Source: Gymnopus androsaceus JB14 (lineage: Eukaryota > Basidiomycota > Agaricomycetes > Agaricales > Omphalotaceae). Taken from it: a stretch of 61,142 bases of DNA. Positions within the stretch are counted from its first letter, which is position 1, and each line of letters begins with the position of its first letter. Where the stretch lies: assembly GCA_009733575.1 (NCBI GenBank), contig ML769756.1, forward strand, positions 1-61,142. The letters run 5' to 3'. Positions 34,501 to 45,798 of this stretch are shown piece after piece. A model generated the notes under the pieces. That model was not told the origin of the DNA. It saw nothing but the letters and a program-made list of their open reading frames with translations, and did not search any database. The translations under genes and the position numbers were made by a program.

Positions 34501-34766
34501 TTGGGGAGGCGGCCCGGCGTATCAGAGTTTTGTTTTTGTTTTTTTCCTCACATGTTGGACAAAGATATGGATGAAGTTTTTGTTTTCCTTTTTTTGTGTA
34601 CATAAGCCAAACCAAATCAACTATACAGGTTCAAAATTCCAGCGCTAAATTAGTGCCAGGCACCTCGGGAAAGTCTCAGGCACTGAAATTGCCACCCGGC
34701 CTGACCTGGTTTGCACCACCCGACCCAGGACCTGACTATGCCTGACATGCCCATGCCCTACACTAC
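31501..34766 (-). mobile_element. hAT transposon 2, about 3.27 kb
   Basis: The left end reads GTAGTGTAGGGCTTGGG and the right end is the reverse complement of GTAGTGTAGGGCATGGG (16 of 17 identical). Further in, both ends are rich in GGGTTGGGTTC/CCCGACCC words, as is usual for mushroom hAT elements. The enclosed transposase is on the minus strand and decayed. The expected 8-bp target duplication was not found (AGCCCAAG against ACATCCAG), so the exact ends or the duplication have eroded. Confidence 0.75.
31695..34402 (-). pseudogene. hAT transposase 2 with BED-type zinc finger; broken
   Basis: Order on the minus strand: an acidic N-terminus (34402-34160); a BED-like finger near 34110-33880, with FSCTSCQATVK then LTTHAKKCW (C-x2-C ... 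H-x4-C); SARPFQVIADHRYQWL (about 33640); ALTCDNASANTTMVEELATL and CFAHTVNLAARGVL (about 33170-33050); KRAMNKYYQLTDNSDIYRI (about 32510); and the C-terminal dimerisation motif PVERSFS followed by an in-frame TGA, then GQILIPHLRNHLQAL and ALMCLGDWSWQDLF (about 31930-31800). It is better preserved than hAT 1 but has at least one stop and several frame changes, so it is inactive. Same family as hAT 1. Confidence 0.85.
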
Positions 34767-34913
34767 ACATCCAGAGCCCCATTTGTCATGCATCAAAATA
34801 AATCATAGGGGGAGCTAGGTCATAGTTAGTGCCTTCATCTAGTGGCAGAAGACCAAAATTTCTAAAGGTGAATGGTAACATCAGCATCAAACAAAAATGA
34901 GGAACAGATTGCA

Positions 34914-36344
34914 CATCAGCAAAAATGCTCTGGGCCTGAGGTAGCCTGAGCAGCCTGGGTGACCTGAGGTTACCCTATAGACCAACCTCAGGTAGCCTGG
35001 GTAGCTTGGGTGACCAGGGTAACTCAGGTTATTGGCAGCTACCCTCTGAGGTACCCTGAAGTCACCCCATAGGGTTAACCTGGGTGAACCTGAGGAAGCC
35101 TGAGCAAGCAACCTAAGGCAGTCTGAGACTTGGCTTAATTTTATACAACCTAAAGAGCCTAAATGGTTTCAAGCTATTAAATATATAGATATTCTGTAAT
35201 AAAAAGCAGACATCACACTTGCTTGATAAATCACCTACAGATTAAAGTTATAACTAATTGCGGGAAATAGGCGCTTAAATAAGCGCCGAACCACGTGGGC
35301 ACCTGTGAACTGCGTATAATCAAAAATCTGTTGATGGGGTCAAATCACATTCATCAAGAATACAACAGATTACTTCTTAAGCTTACTACACTTAAAATTG
35401 AGTCTAAATAACTTAAGTGAGCTGTTCCAAGATGTAAGTCAAAGCCAATGAGACATTAAGAAGCTTCTTCATTAAATGAGTTTAAGAAAATTTGAGAGTA
35501 ATAATAATAAGAATAATGAAATAGTATAAGTTGAGCTACATTGAGTGGTAAGACTAAGTGTAAAGAAAGTTGAATAATGAGATGTTTTTGCACACTATTA
35601 CCTATGATAGACACCCAAGGGGTGTTCAATCCACTAAGGCCTGACATGACCTTGTTTTTTGGTCATAAGGATTCTTGAAGCCCCCCCCCCCCCTCCCACA
35701 GCCCATATGTAGCAAAGTCTTCCCACACTTCAACTTCACATTTGTATTACATAACAATTTTTCCTCCTTTGCACCTTTACACATCATTTCCAGAGGCAAT
35801 TTAACACTCAACAGTTAGTCTAATTTCAATTCAACCTGGTGTAAGTGGTCTTACATCAACAATAATTTTAATAAATTGGTAGAAAATTGGATTGTACCCT
35901 ATAAAATCCATGTTTTTAGGGAGATTTGAGATACTGAGTGCTTTAAATGGTTTATACTGCCATATTTCAGGGGGTGAAATGACATAGAACACCCCCCAGA
36001 GACTCTACAGTACCGAAAATCTTTTGGTCATAAGAACTTCTTAGACCCCCTCCCCCCCCCAAGGTCATATTGGTCTTATTTTTGAACACCCCTTGTAGAC
36101 ACCCTCAGGCTACCTCAGGTTACCTCAGGTTGCTCAGGCTGTGTCAGGCTCTCTCAGGTTTACTCAGGTTACCTCAGGTTACCTCAGGCTATCTCAGGTT
36201 GACATAGGTTACTCTTGGCAACCTGAAAAGGCAGAAGAAAAGGGGATAAATCTAGATGACCTGGGAAACCTAGGGGGCCTAGGATACCTGAGGTAATGTC
36301 TAGTCCCCCTTAGTAACCTAGGGCCCAGAGCATTTTTGCTGATG
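34914..36344. mobile_element. Large CATCAG-ended element, 1431 bp
   Basis: The left end CATCAGCAAAAATGCTCTGG and the right end are exact reverse complements over at least 23 bp. Just inside each end are arrays of the decamer-like word ACCTCAGGTT / AACCTGAGGT (about 34935-35110 and 36100-36215). The interior is non-coding with C-rich tracts (13 C at 35681-35693). The termini resemble those of the palindromic CATCAG MITEs, so this may be a longer member of the same superfamily. No transposase was recognised. Confidence 0.65.
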
Positions 36345-36582
36345 CATATGGTAATAGCTGAAACATAGTTCACTTCCAGTCCAATCCTCAACATTCAAGT
36401 CATACTTTCAGGACTCAATAGCAGACAAACAAAGACCATGAGCATAGTCAGAATAAGAATAAATCTTATGACTGACACTCCAGGCCCCCAGGATGTGGTC
36501 ATGACTGTGAAAGTGCTCCTGTGCCAGACTGTGGTATTGATCAGAAGTGTGCAGCTTCATATATACTGCAAATCCAAGTACC

Positions 36583-36990
36583 AGGGCAGGTTTTCTCAAG
36601 AAAGTCGTTTTATACTTAAGTATACTTAAGTACAACTTGAGTATTTCCTTTAGTTGAAGACAAGAAAAAAACTTTCTATTGAGCATTAGTACTTTCAGAT
36701 TTTCTAAGTACGTTCTAAGTAAGTCCTTGAGAAAATAGATATCTGCTTTACTTGAGGATTAGACAGTAATACTTTGAAAATTTCGAATCTTCTAAGTACA
36801 TACTAAGTAAGAACTCAAGAAAGTTAATTACAATGCAAGAAACGACTTAATCAGAACTATAAATAAAGTTGCTTAGAAATACTTAAAAGTAAATACTTCT
36901 CACATATGGCTTACTTAAGTAGGATGAACAAGGTAAGAAAAGTGACAAAGTAAAGATACCAATAGAGTAAGAAGACAAAACGCAAATGTT
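36583..36990. repeat. Left terminal and subterminal repeats of the KDZ element
   Basis: After the TIR the word ACTTAAGTA (and TACTTAAG, AAGTAC, TTCTAAGTA) recurs about a dozen times in both orientations, including a tandem ATACTTAAGTATACTTAAGT near 36612. Such clusters are likely transposase-binding sites. Confidence 0.65.
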
Positions 36991-37317
36991 GAGAAATATT
37001 TTGCCTACACTAAAGCAAAGTAAAGGTTGTATGTACTCACGAGGGCCTTAGGGAGAAATATCATAGTAAGTAATAGTCAAGTAAGAATATTGAATCTCGC
37101 ACCTTGTTCTCTTTGGAACTGGGTTCGCGTACATTCCGCCCATGTCTGAGCCGAAGACCTGCAATTAGCGATTAATTAGACCCCAAAGAAATTTAATATG
37201 AGACCACTTACCACATCTGCTCGTACAATATCTAAATCACTCATCCACTTGAGCTGATCTTCACGGAATTCCACAACCAGACCCGCCAGGTGCACCTCAA
37301 AATTCACCATCAGAAAA

Positions 37318-37702
37318 AACTGTTTTGGGCCCAGGAGCATCTAAGGTCACCTAGTCCTCTTAGGCAACCTGAAGCATCCTAGTTGGCCCAGGAAAAAGGG
37401 TAAAACTTTGGATACCTCAGGTATCCTAGTCATCCTAGGTGTCCTGGGAGATCCTGGGATGTCCTGGGGCATCCTGGGGCATCCTGAGGCATCCTGGGAT
37501 GGAACTTTTATCCTAGGATGCCCCAGGATGCCCCAGGATGCCCCAGGATACCCCAGGACATCCCAGGACACCTAGGATGACTAGGATACCTCAGGTGTCC
37601 AAAGTTTTACCCTTTTTACTGGGCCAACTAGGATGCCTCAGGTTGCTTAAGAGGACTAGGTGACCTTAGATCCTCCTGGGCCCAAAACAGTTTTTGCTGA
37701 TG
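37318..37702. mobile_element. Palindromic CATCAG-type MITE, 385 bp (copy 2)
   Basis: Arms run from CATCAGAAAAAACTGTTTTG inward through AGTCCTCTTAGGCAACCTGA and TATCCTAGTCATCCTAGGTG, with a centre of repeated CATCCTGGGG / CCCCAGGATG words, and mirror back to TTTTTGCTGATG. Inserted in the KDZ transposase C-terminal exon. Confidence 0.85.
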
Positions 37703-38375
37703 ACAAAGGCTGGATGTCCTACCTCTGTGAATTTTGCCCGAGCAAGGCCTCCTAGGTCGTCAAAGATAGCAGCTTGCCGTGTAGCGCGCGCGCGCAAGGC
37801 AGCAACCTCTGAAGAGGTTTGAGCAAGTTCATCAATGCAGACCTCACTCGCGGCAGATGTCCAGATGCGGGACATGGAGCTACAGTGGAGAATGTACCGT
37901 TGAAGCTCCACATGCTGCTGCTCAAAAGTTTCGAGCCACCGGTACATGTTGGCTTCTGCGCGGTACCACAAAATTGCATTGCCTAAAGAGATAAAGAGAT
38001 TGGACTTGGACTTGGCAGGAACAGAAAGATAGTGCACCTTCCGTCTCCCATTCATCCGTGTTGTTCAAGTCCGAGGCTGCCCGCTGTCCAAGCGACCATA
38101 GCGAGCCTTGCTTGTCCTCGCTTACTAAAATATCAGGTTAGTGGACCAGTGTTGAAGAGCCGCTCTCCGACGCACCACAGCTCACGTTTGTCGATTCTTT
38201 AGGGGCGGTTGACGTCTTGGCCTGTACATTGCCCGGACAAGGTTCTGCAGAAAGAAGACCGTAAGCTCGCTGTCAGGAAAAAAAAATAAGTAGACGTACG
38301 TTGGCGTTTAGTAAGCTGTGTCGCTGTCCTGAGCTCGACCTTTTCCGCATGTCCACAAATACCTGTTGGCAGGTC

Positions 38376-38731
38376 CATCAGAAAAAACTGTTTTAGGCCC
38401 AGGAGGATCTAAGGTCACCTAGTCCTCTTAGGCAACCTGAGGCATCCTAGTTGGCCCAGGAAAAAGGGTAAAACTTTGGACACCTCAGGTATCCTAGTCA
38501 TCCTGGGGCATCCTGAGGCATCCTAGGATAAAAGTTTCATCCCAGGATGCCTCAGGATGCCTCAGGATGCCCCAGGATGCCCCAGGATCTCCCAGGACAC
38601 CTAGGATGACTAGGATACCTGAGGTGTCCAAAGTTTTACCCTTTTTCCTGGGCCAACTAGGATGCCTCAGGTTGCCTAAGAGGACTAGGTGACCTTAGAT
38701 CCTCCTGGGCCCAAAACAGTTTTTGCTGATG
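38376..38731. mobile_element. Palindromic CATCAG-type MITE, 356 bp (copy 3)
   Basis: Nearly identical arms to copy 2, only 674 bp away, and a shorter centre of CATCCTGAGG/CCTCAGGATG words. It interrupts the KDZ transposase reading frame between two coiled-coil-like C-terminal segments. Copy-number variation of the central words separates copies 2 and 3. Confidence 0.85.
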
Positions 38732-41482
38732 TCTTCTCCCAACTCCGTCTCAGCTAGTCTCTTGTGCGCCTCGCCAACAGTCCATAAAATTCCCTCGCGT
38801 CGCTTTGAGTCTCCCACCCTTCGTTTGTGATTGACATCCTTCTTGAAGGTATCAGAAGTGGCGAGGTGTGGATACATTGACAATGAGTCCTTCAGAGCCT
38901 GGAGTGAAATCAAAGCCTGGCGGTACTCATTATATGCCACGATTCCTATATCTCGTGCGATGATAGCCTTCATGATTGATTTGCCCGTACGTGTCCGAAG
39001 CTTCTCTGAGTCTACGTTCTTGTCCGTATAGTTGAGAAGTGATAGTAGTCGGTTAACGGTATGCTTGAGGCTTGAAATGGTGCTGTGAAGTTGTGCTTCT
39101 CGTAAACGAACTTCCTGGTCAGCCAATGCTGCAAGGCCGTACTTGCATCACTCGTTCACTGACAGGTTCGAAGGGAGCCCCAAGGAGAAATCTTCCGGAC
39201 CTCTGTCTGATAGGTTGTGCGCAAACAACTCCGGTGGTAGATCTGCCATCACGACAGCCTGGTGCACGCGGAATTCCTTGAGGACCTGAGTTAGTCGGTC
39301 ACGGAGCTCCTCAATATGTAGCTCATCTCGTTCAGTGTAGAAATGTTGTAGGACGGCTACAGATTCATTTATATCTGCCCTATTGCATCTGTTAGCCATC
39401 AGGATATTTTCTAGTCCAAGTCAGCGCTCACCGTATATTCTATGGCCGCATTCTGACGCTGTTGACTACACCAACTGAGTCTGTGAATCAAACCAAAACG
39501 CTCCAATTACTCACCACATAGGCAGATTTTTTTGTGCTTGCCAGAAACTCCTTGTAGGGCTGTACAGGTGGAAAGTAAGAGTTTCCCCTGAACATCGACT
39601 TGTCATCCGCTCCGCTGTTCTTGTGGAATTGACTGAGTTTGAAGTTGCCATCGCTCGCTGTGCTCATCATGATTAAATGGCTGATACGCAACGACATAAC
39701 AGTAAGTGAAAGAACCCTAGTGCACAGGAATGGCATACCGTAAGTGTAATGGAGTTTTCTCCCAATCGCCGAGCATATTAGTTGCTGGATCTGGGCATAT
39801 AGGGCAATAATTGATCATCGCCTCTGGCGGACGATGCGGAAGGTATCGCTTATTCAAATTGAAAATCCCGCCAAGGCGTATCTGTGCTTTGAAGTACCTC
39901 CATGCGCGTGCTGCAAGCATGAATGGCTGGTAAGGATCCTGGGATAGTTAAGGTCGATACGTTAGAACTGTGGTATTTAAGTACATGAGCATAACTTACA
40001 TTAACTTGGTCCGTGTGGACATTATCCGTGAGACGACACAGGCTCAGAAAGTAGTTGTAAGCCACAATCTTGCCCTGCAGACTCTGTAGGTCATATTCTT
40101 GCATCACTGTAAAGGTGAACGCGGTCTCCGGCTCTGCTACGGAAGCTGGGAAAAGCCGAGCTCGCATGAGCTGCTCGACACGAGAAACTCGGCCACAGTT
40201 ACAAAACGAAATATATGTACCGTGAACCCCATTAGAGTGTGTGACTGTGAATTTCACCGGTTTGGGCTTGTCAAGTGTAGGACATGCTTTGCCATGATGT
40301 CCGAGCTGAACAGTGTAGCGCTCGTGTAAAGTGCTGATATCGCTTCGAACAAAGAATGAACCTTTCCAGACACGAGCCCAATGCCAAGGATTACTGAGAT
40401 GGTTACTGATCCAACAATCCTGGCACGAGAGCTCGTACTCTTGACAGTCCTGGCATTGCACAGTTCTAACACCTTTCCCACAAGAACAAGGTGTTTCAAT
40501 GTCGGGTCGTATTCATGCATTATGAGGAGCATGATTAGGAGTGTCGCGCTGTCAACAAAGTCCTGCGAAGGAGGTTTATGAGGTTGTTTGGGTTTACTGT
40601 GATTGCCGGGACTGTCCTGTGGGGGGTTGTTGCATTGAGCTTCCGGGCTGGTAGCTATCGGAGGTGAAGATATAGCAGCAGGGACAGGTTTGGGAGGCCC
40701 GCTAGTAGTGACTCGGAACACCATTTGCATGCTAGATTGTGTATTATCGACAAACTCGATGCGGTCTTGATCAAAGCATAAACGCTTGACCGAGAGGCCT
40801 TTGTTGGGAGCAGTGGAGAGCTGTGAGAGGGCTGCACCTCGCTTGAGACCCCTCGGCATGATGGTTGGGACAGAAACAGATGGGACAGCAAGAAAGGTAC
40901 ATGGCGCCACACTACATGAATTTGTTGAGCTACTGGATTCAGACGAACAATGAAATAACGCACCAAAGACTTGAGGCCACCAAAAGTAGTTATTGTCCTT
41001 AGTTTAACGTCATCTCGGACGATCTGAACCTGATTCCCAATCTGGTGGTCAAAGCAGTTCAGTCAACTCTTATTGTTAACAGAAAACCGAGATATTTTTC
41101 ATTTACAAATACAATAATACAATGAATTATGGTCCACCCATATATTGCTATATACATCGAAGTCCTATAAGAAAATAAGTTACAAAAAAATGATTTAGCA
41201 ATACAAATGTGCTTAATCGACCAAAAAATACATTATCTACACAAGAATCTATTCTCCTAAAAGAGCCCTCTTGTTGTCTGTAATCTGCATTCCAAGTAGC
41301 TGCTTTTCAAGGATGTCCTGTAGCTGCGTTATTGCAATGGCACCCTTCCCTGCCTTATCCTCATCCAGCATCATAGGGACATGTGCACAGACGAGTTGCG
41401 ATACTCGTAGCAAAGGACCATCCACAGGGATTTCCTGAAAACGTCTTGTTTTGATTTTCTTTCCCTTCTCCTGGCATTCATG

Positions 41483-44400
41483 TCAAACAGGCTTAAGAAC
41501 AATATCATCAGCTGCACCCCAAAATACAGCGCGTCCCAGTTTTCCAGCATGCTCTCTGCTGCACACTAAGAACAACTTTGAGCTATATGAATTAGCTGCA
41601 GTATGAGAGCACTTTGAGGGGTCGAGATGTTGGGCAGTGATGATGGTCTTTATGGGAGCTTGACCTTTGGGCTTTACCAGGTATACTGCTTCGTTGAGAC
41701 CATCCTGCAAAGAGATGACCACTTCCACATCATCATCTTGCCCCTGTAAAGCTACGAAAACCTTCCCCCGAGGCAATACCTTCATAATTTCGGGATCATC
41801 GATCCAATCTGTCCATGGGGGTGGGGTTCCAGCTCTGAGTGTGAGTGGAGCCCCCCTTGTGTGAACGTAGCATTTTCTAGTTGGTTGCCAAAACTTGGGA
41901 TTGCCAGTCGCTCACGGGCAGCATCCTTTGCCCTTTCCTTGTCTTCCAACTTTTTCCGCACCTCACTCAGCCGCTCATTCTGAATCTGCATGATCCTTTT
42001 GGGATGGCCATACACATGATGGATCTCCGCCAGAGAGTGGGTTGGAATGTAACCTGGCTTGAATTGAAAGTAAGATGCAGCATCAAGTGAATAGGCGAGG
42101 AAACAGTCATTATCGCGTCAACGAATACGATCAAAGTCAAATAAAGTATTGGGCGATGTGGAAGGGGCATCGAAACGCACAAGTATACCAATGCCGCTTT
42201 TCATTGACGAGTTTTTGACAACATCCATAACATGTCCAAGAGAACCCTTGTGCATCTGAGCAAAGTTGTTGTTCTCAACGCCAACAACTTTGATTTCTGT
42301 ATTGGCCCAAGGTATACGTCCCGTCGATGTATCGATAAGAGAGTTGCTAGTACCGGGCTGGCCCATAGCCGGCAGTTCATTGCGAGGATGATAGGGTTCA
42401 TGAGCGAGATGGATTTGGGGCATTAAGGAAAGATTTTTGAGGCTGTTGGCGTGGAAAGAATGTGTAAGATCATCACTGCCGTCGAACTTGACAGCAATAA
42501 CATCGCCAACCGCAACCACCAGCCCTTCACAAGCAACAAGACTTCAACTCTCGACCCCACTTGCATGACCTTGATCAAGAATCGAAATGGTATAAACCAT
42601 ACTCCCAAAACAGTGAGATCATCGTCGAGACTCGGAGCATTGGCCTGGTTGATGAAGGCGACGTCGCACCCTGAGGAGTGAACGCACTCTATCCAGCCTT
42701 CAGAACCGCTTGTAATCTCATCGTCAATCTCTGCATCTCGAGTAAAAGGCCCATAGTGAAGAGCCAGTTGTACTCTTTCACCGTGATCAAAGAACCAAGA
42801 GCTGGGCAAAGGCCATCGACTACTGATCAAGTCAGGTAGACATTTCAGCCACTGACTAAGATCCTTGGCGAGAATAGTAGTGGCCTCCTGCATGTCGACA
42901 TGATTGAGAACGACCAATGCAATACCGCTGTCAGTGACAGTTTGACCGCTCATTGTATAGACCTTGGATAAGTGATTACACGCCCTCGGACGTTTGCATT
43001 GATAACATTGGATCTTCGAACATGGTATGGAATTACGGACAGCAAATGAAAGGATGGACTCAGAGCCCTGATACACCTTTGCCCTACGAGGCTGCGCAGC
43101 TCGACGCTTTCCATTGACTGGCAAAGCCGATACTATTGTCGATGCGTGTTGTGACGATCCCTCTTCAGACTGCAAGTGCAATACTTTGGGTCTCTTATGG
43201 GGTCACTCTGTCAGAGCCAGTCAAGGCAGGAATCCCACAAGTATCTGATTATTTCGGTCTAAGTCCAGACCATTAGTGTATTCGGTGTCCAAAACTACAC
43301 CAATGTCACCTCGGTACCGTCCCTTCTTGGCCAATATCCAAGTTTGCGGTTGCGGAATATCTCAGAGTCACCTCTGTTCAATGAGCTGAGATGCATCCAC
43401 AACACGATGATGTATGGGTATGGGCATCAGCAAGTGCACGTCCTTTGAAGGGGGGAGCACGATGGTATCAGATGGGTGCAAAATGATTGGCTTGCGAGGA
43501 TATTTGAAACCATAGATGGTTCGAAAGTAGGAGGATGCTTGCGTATGCATCTGTAGCATGGAAGTCATTTGGATATAAAGGCCTCCCGGAAGCATGGAAG
43601 GAAAAGCGCCTCGGAGACCTGGAGGAGCCTTTCCGTTGCAGGAGTCACGCTGGATACGCTGTACAATGTCGGATTCTGTCCCTTGCTTTTAATGTTATCA
43701 GAACAGAATATAAACCGAAACATTAATTCCATACCTGACAACGAACGTAAAATACTTCACAATCTTCCAACATGGCAGCGTGAGCAACAAGAGCGGCCAG
43801 GCCCTCTAGCTCATCGTGTTCCTCAGAGGTTGGATCATCCTCATCATCTAGCAGGAGGGGTTCCAGAGAAGTGTTGACTTTCGGATCAACCTCCTGCTCT
43901 GCAACTACCTGCTCCGCTGGCTTCATTTTTTCTAGTTGGGCCAATAACATCCGCGCAGCTTCAGCGTCGTCTGGCTCGACTTGCATGATACGGATCCTCA
44001 TGGCATGCCACTCCTCACCAACTTGAAGTTCGTCCAAGGACGTTTTGACTTCATCGCCGGAGGGCGGTTTCTCGTCTGTCATGAAGCTGTGCAGAAGATT
44101 CCATGCACGAGCTGCAGGAGAAGTCGAGGGAGGCAAGTTGGAAGTGATTTTATCGAGCAGGAAGTCGACCACTACTTGTGGAACGGAGGGTGGAGGTACA
44201 TTGGAGGCTGAAATGGGTGCAGGGGAATTGCGGGAGTCGGTACTTTGAGAAGGCGGGGCTGGAGTGGGGGGTTGTTGAAGCGATTTTTCGGTTTCAAAAG
44301 TCAACCAACGTGTAATTACTTCGTCGAGGCGATCAACACGGTCTTTTGGGCGGAGAGGGACCGATTCTGCCTGTTGCCGAAGCCACTCCTCAGAGTCTTC

Positions 44401-44555
44401 ATCGGAGGAATGCTCGAAGTCGAGGGTATCATCCACCTCCGCCTGATCTAATACAAGACTTGCGGCCTATAATCCTGAGTTAATTAGTAGATGTGGGTCA
44501 AAGTATTGTGGACACGCACAAATATACCTACTTCGGCTATCAGCTCACTGCTCAT
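41483..44555 (-). pseudogene. Spt5-like KOW-domain protein carried by the KDZ element; frameshifted
   Basis: The start is the ATG at 44555 (MSSELIAEV), spliced by a roughly 60-nt intron to an acidic N-terminus (FEHSSDEDSEEWL). Later segments resemble the NGN/KOW proteins abundant in mushroom genomes: EVFYVRCQ, the KOW-like TWILAKKGRYRGDIGVVLDT, SSWFFDHGERVQLALHYG, VGSRVEVLLACEGLVVAVGD, WANTEIKVVGVENNNFAQMH with GSLGHVMDV, and near the end SSKLFLVCSREHAGKLGRAV. Spt5 itself is a Pol II elongation factor; these relatives seem to travel with transposons and their role is unknown. Frame changes near 42525 (inside the third KOW-like repeat) and near 41810 cannot be spliced, so the gene is decayed. 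It ends about 0.6 kb upstream of the transposase start, on the same strand. Confidence 0.7.
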
Positions 44556-45798
44556 CCTAAGGAAACAAAGCCTAAAGAAAGAACGCGTCAGCGCAGGTAT
44601 TCCAAGGATTAGAGACTCAGAAAACGGAGAAGCGTAGTCCTTCTCTGCCTGTGAGCTTCTTACAGTCGTTCTGACGACTATTCTGACCGTCTTTGGGTCT
44701 TTTTACGCTCAAGGAATTATTCAAATAATTAAACTATGAGTACGACGATGTTACATACGGATATTCCTTCAAGACTTGCCTTGATGGATGTTCGGGATGT
44801 AGAGCAAAAATGATTAGTCAGCATGTACATGACCGAGGTGAGTCATAGAATTTTTTTACGGCCGGAAGAACTCTGGCGCTTCTGATTGCTGCACAGCTTT
44901 TTGCATCTTCTCCTCAATGTTCGTTGTAAAGTCCATCCATTGTGCTGAACTCTTTTTCATTGCTGATCATATCGCCACTAGTAACCCGTGCATTGTGCGG
45001 GCGTTGTCGGAGCACTTGGGGACCGGTCCTAAAGGTACATTGCTTAAATCTCATCATCGGTCGCAGTCTAACATTACTCACTGTCCAGCAACGTTGTAAA
45101 CGTTCAAGCCCTCAAGTCCTCGAGTCCGTCATCCTTGGACGCAGTCCGCTGTGCACTCTCGCTTATTTTCCTTACTGCTCACCGTTATCGGATCTTCCTG
45201 CGGCTGGGTTAGTGGAATTCTGAATCACTAAGGTCCGTGCTTGGACAATTACTGTTTTTGTTTTCCATCTTTCTAATGCCACTGTGTAGTCGGTATCTCC
45301 GCATTGTCTTTGTAACTTAAAGATCATTGCTGCGGAAATTTTTCCTGCCTGGCTGGATGGCGTATGAATCTTTACTACTATAACTTATGGTATTGCTACA
45401 TTCCTATGCTGTCCCAGTTTTGTAGTGTTGTAGTCTAGTGATACGTAGTGTCTCAAAACCTTTGGTATCGCTTAGTCCAATGCAAAAGAATTTGTCTCCA
45501 AAAAATATACCCTACAAAGAAGTCGAACAGAAATGGCAAGTCAAAGCTGACGAGACAATAGACATGGCCAATAGGGCCTCACAATGGCCAGTGGTCCGCA
45601 AAGACCTAAAACTACAAGTCGGTGGAACAATGACATTATCCTTGGCTGGTGCACTTATAGACAACGCCTCTACATCGACCGTGGACCTTTCACTCCTTAA
45701 CTCTGCTACTTGATCACATTAAGTTCAAAGGTACGTGACATGCTTCGCTTTCGTTATACAGTAACTGAAGTATCACATAGGCTTTCCTTCATCACATC
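44556..45798. other. Divergent interval between the KDZ cargo genes; no firm gene
   Basis: The KOW gene reads left and the next gene reads right, so both promoters should lie here. A 91-codon plus-strand frame at 45438-45713 (YKEVEQKWQVKADETIDMAN) is somewhat protein-like but unrecognised and lacks support. Confidence 0.4.

Larger units (their letters stand above)
37048..40859 (-). pseudogene. KDZ transposase with CxC2 domain; core deleted, two MITE insertions
   Basis: The start is the ATG at 40859 (MPRGLKRGAALSQ). The CxC2 cysteine cluster follows: ETPCSCGKGVRTVQCQDC, then LSCQDCWISNHLSNPWHWA, WKGSFFVRSDISTLHERYT, QLGHHGKACP, NGVHGTYISFCNCG and CPICPDPATNML. This pattern is diagnostic of KDZ transposase-associated domains. 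After SDGNFKLSQFHKNS (about 39650) the text jumps within about 150 bp to the C-terminal region (LGLPSNLSVNE, LREAQLHSTISSLKHTVNRL, AILWYRAEANMYRWLETFEQ), so the roughly 300-residue DDE-like catalytic core is missing. A frame change near 40495 breaks the CxC2 exon. MITEs at 38376-38731 and 37318-37702 split the C-terminal coding part, which resumes (FREDQLKWMSDLD) and stops at 37048. Introns have good GT-AG borders. Confidence 0.85.
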
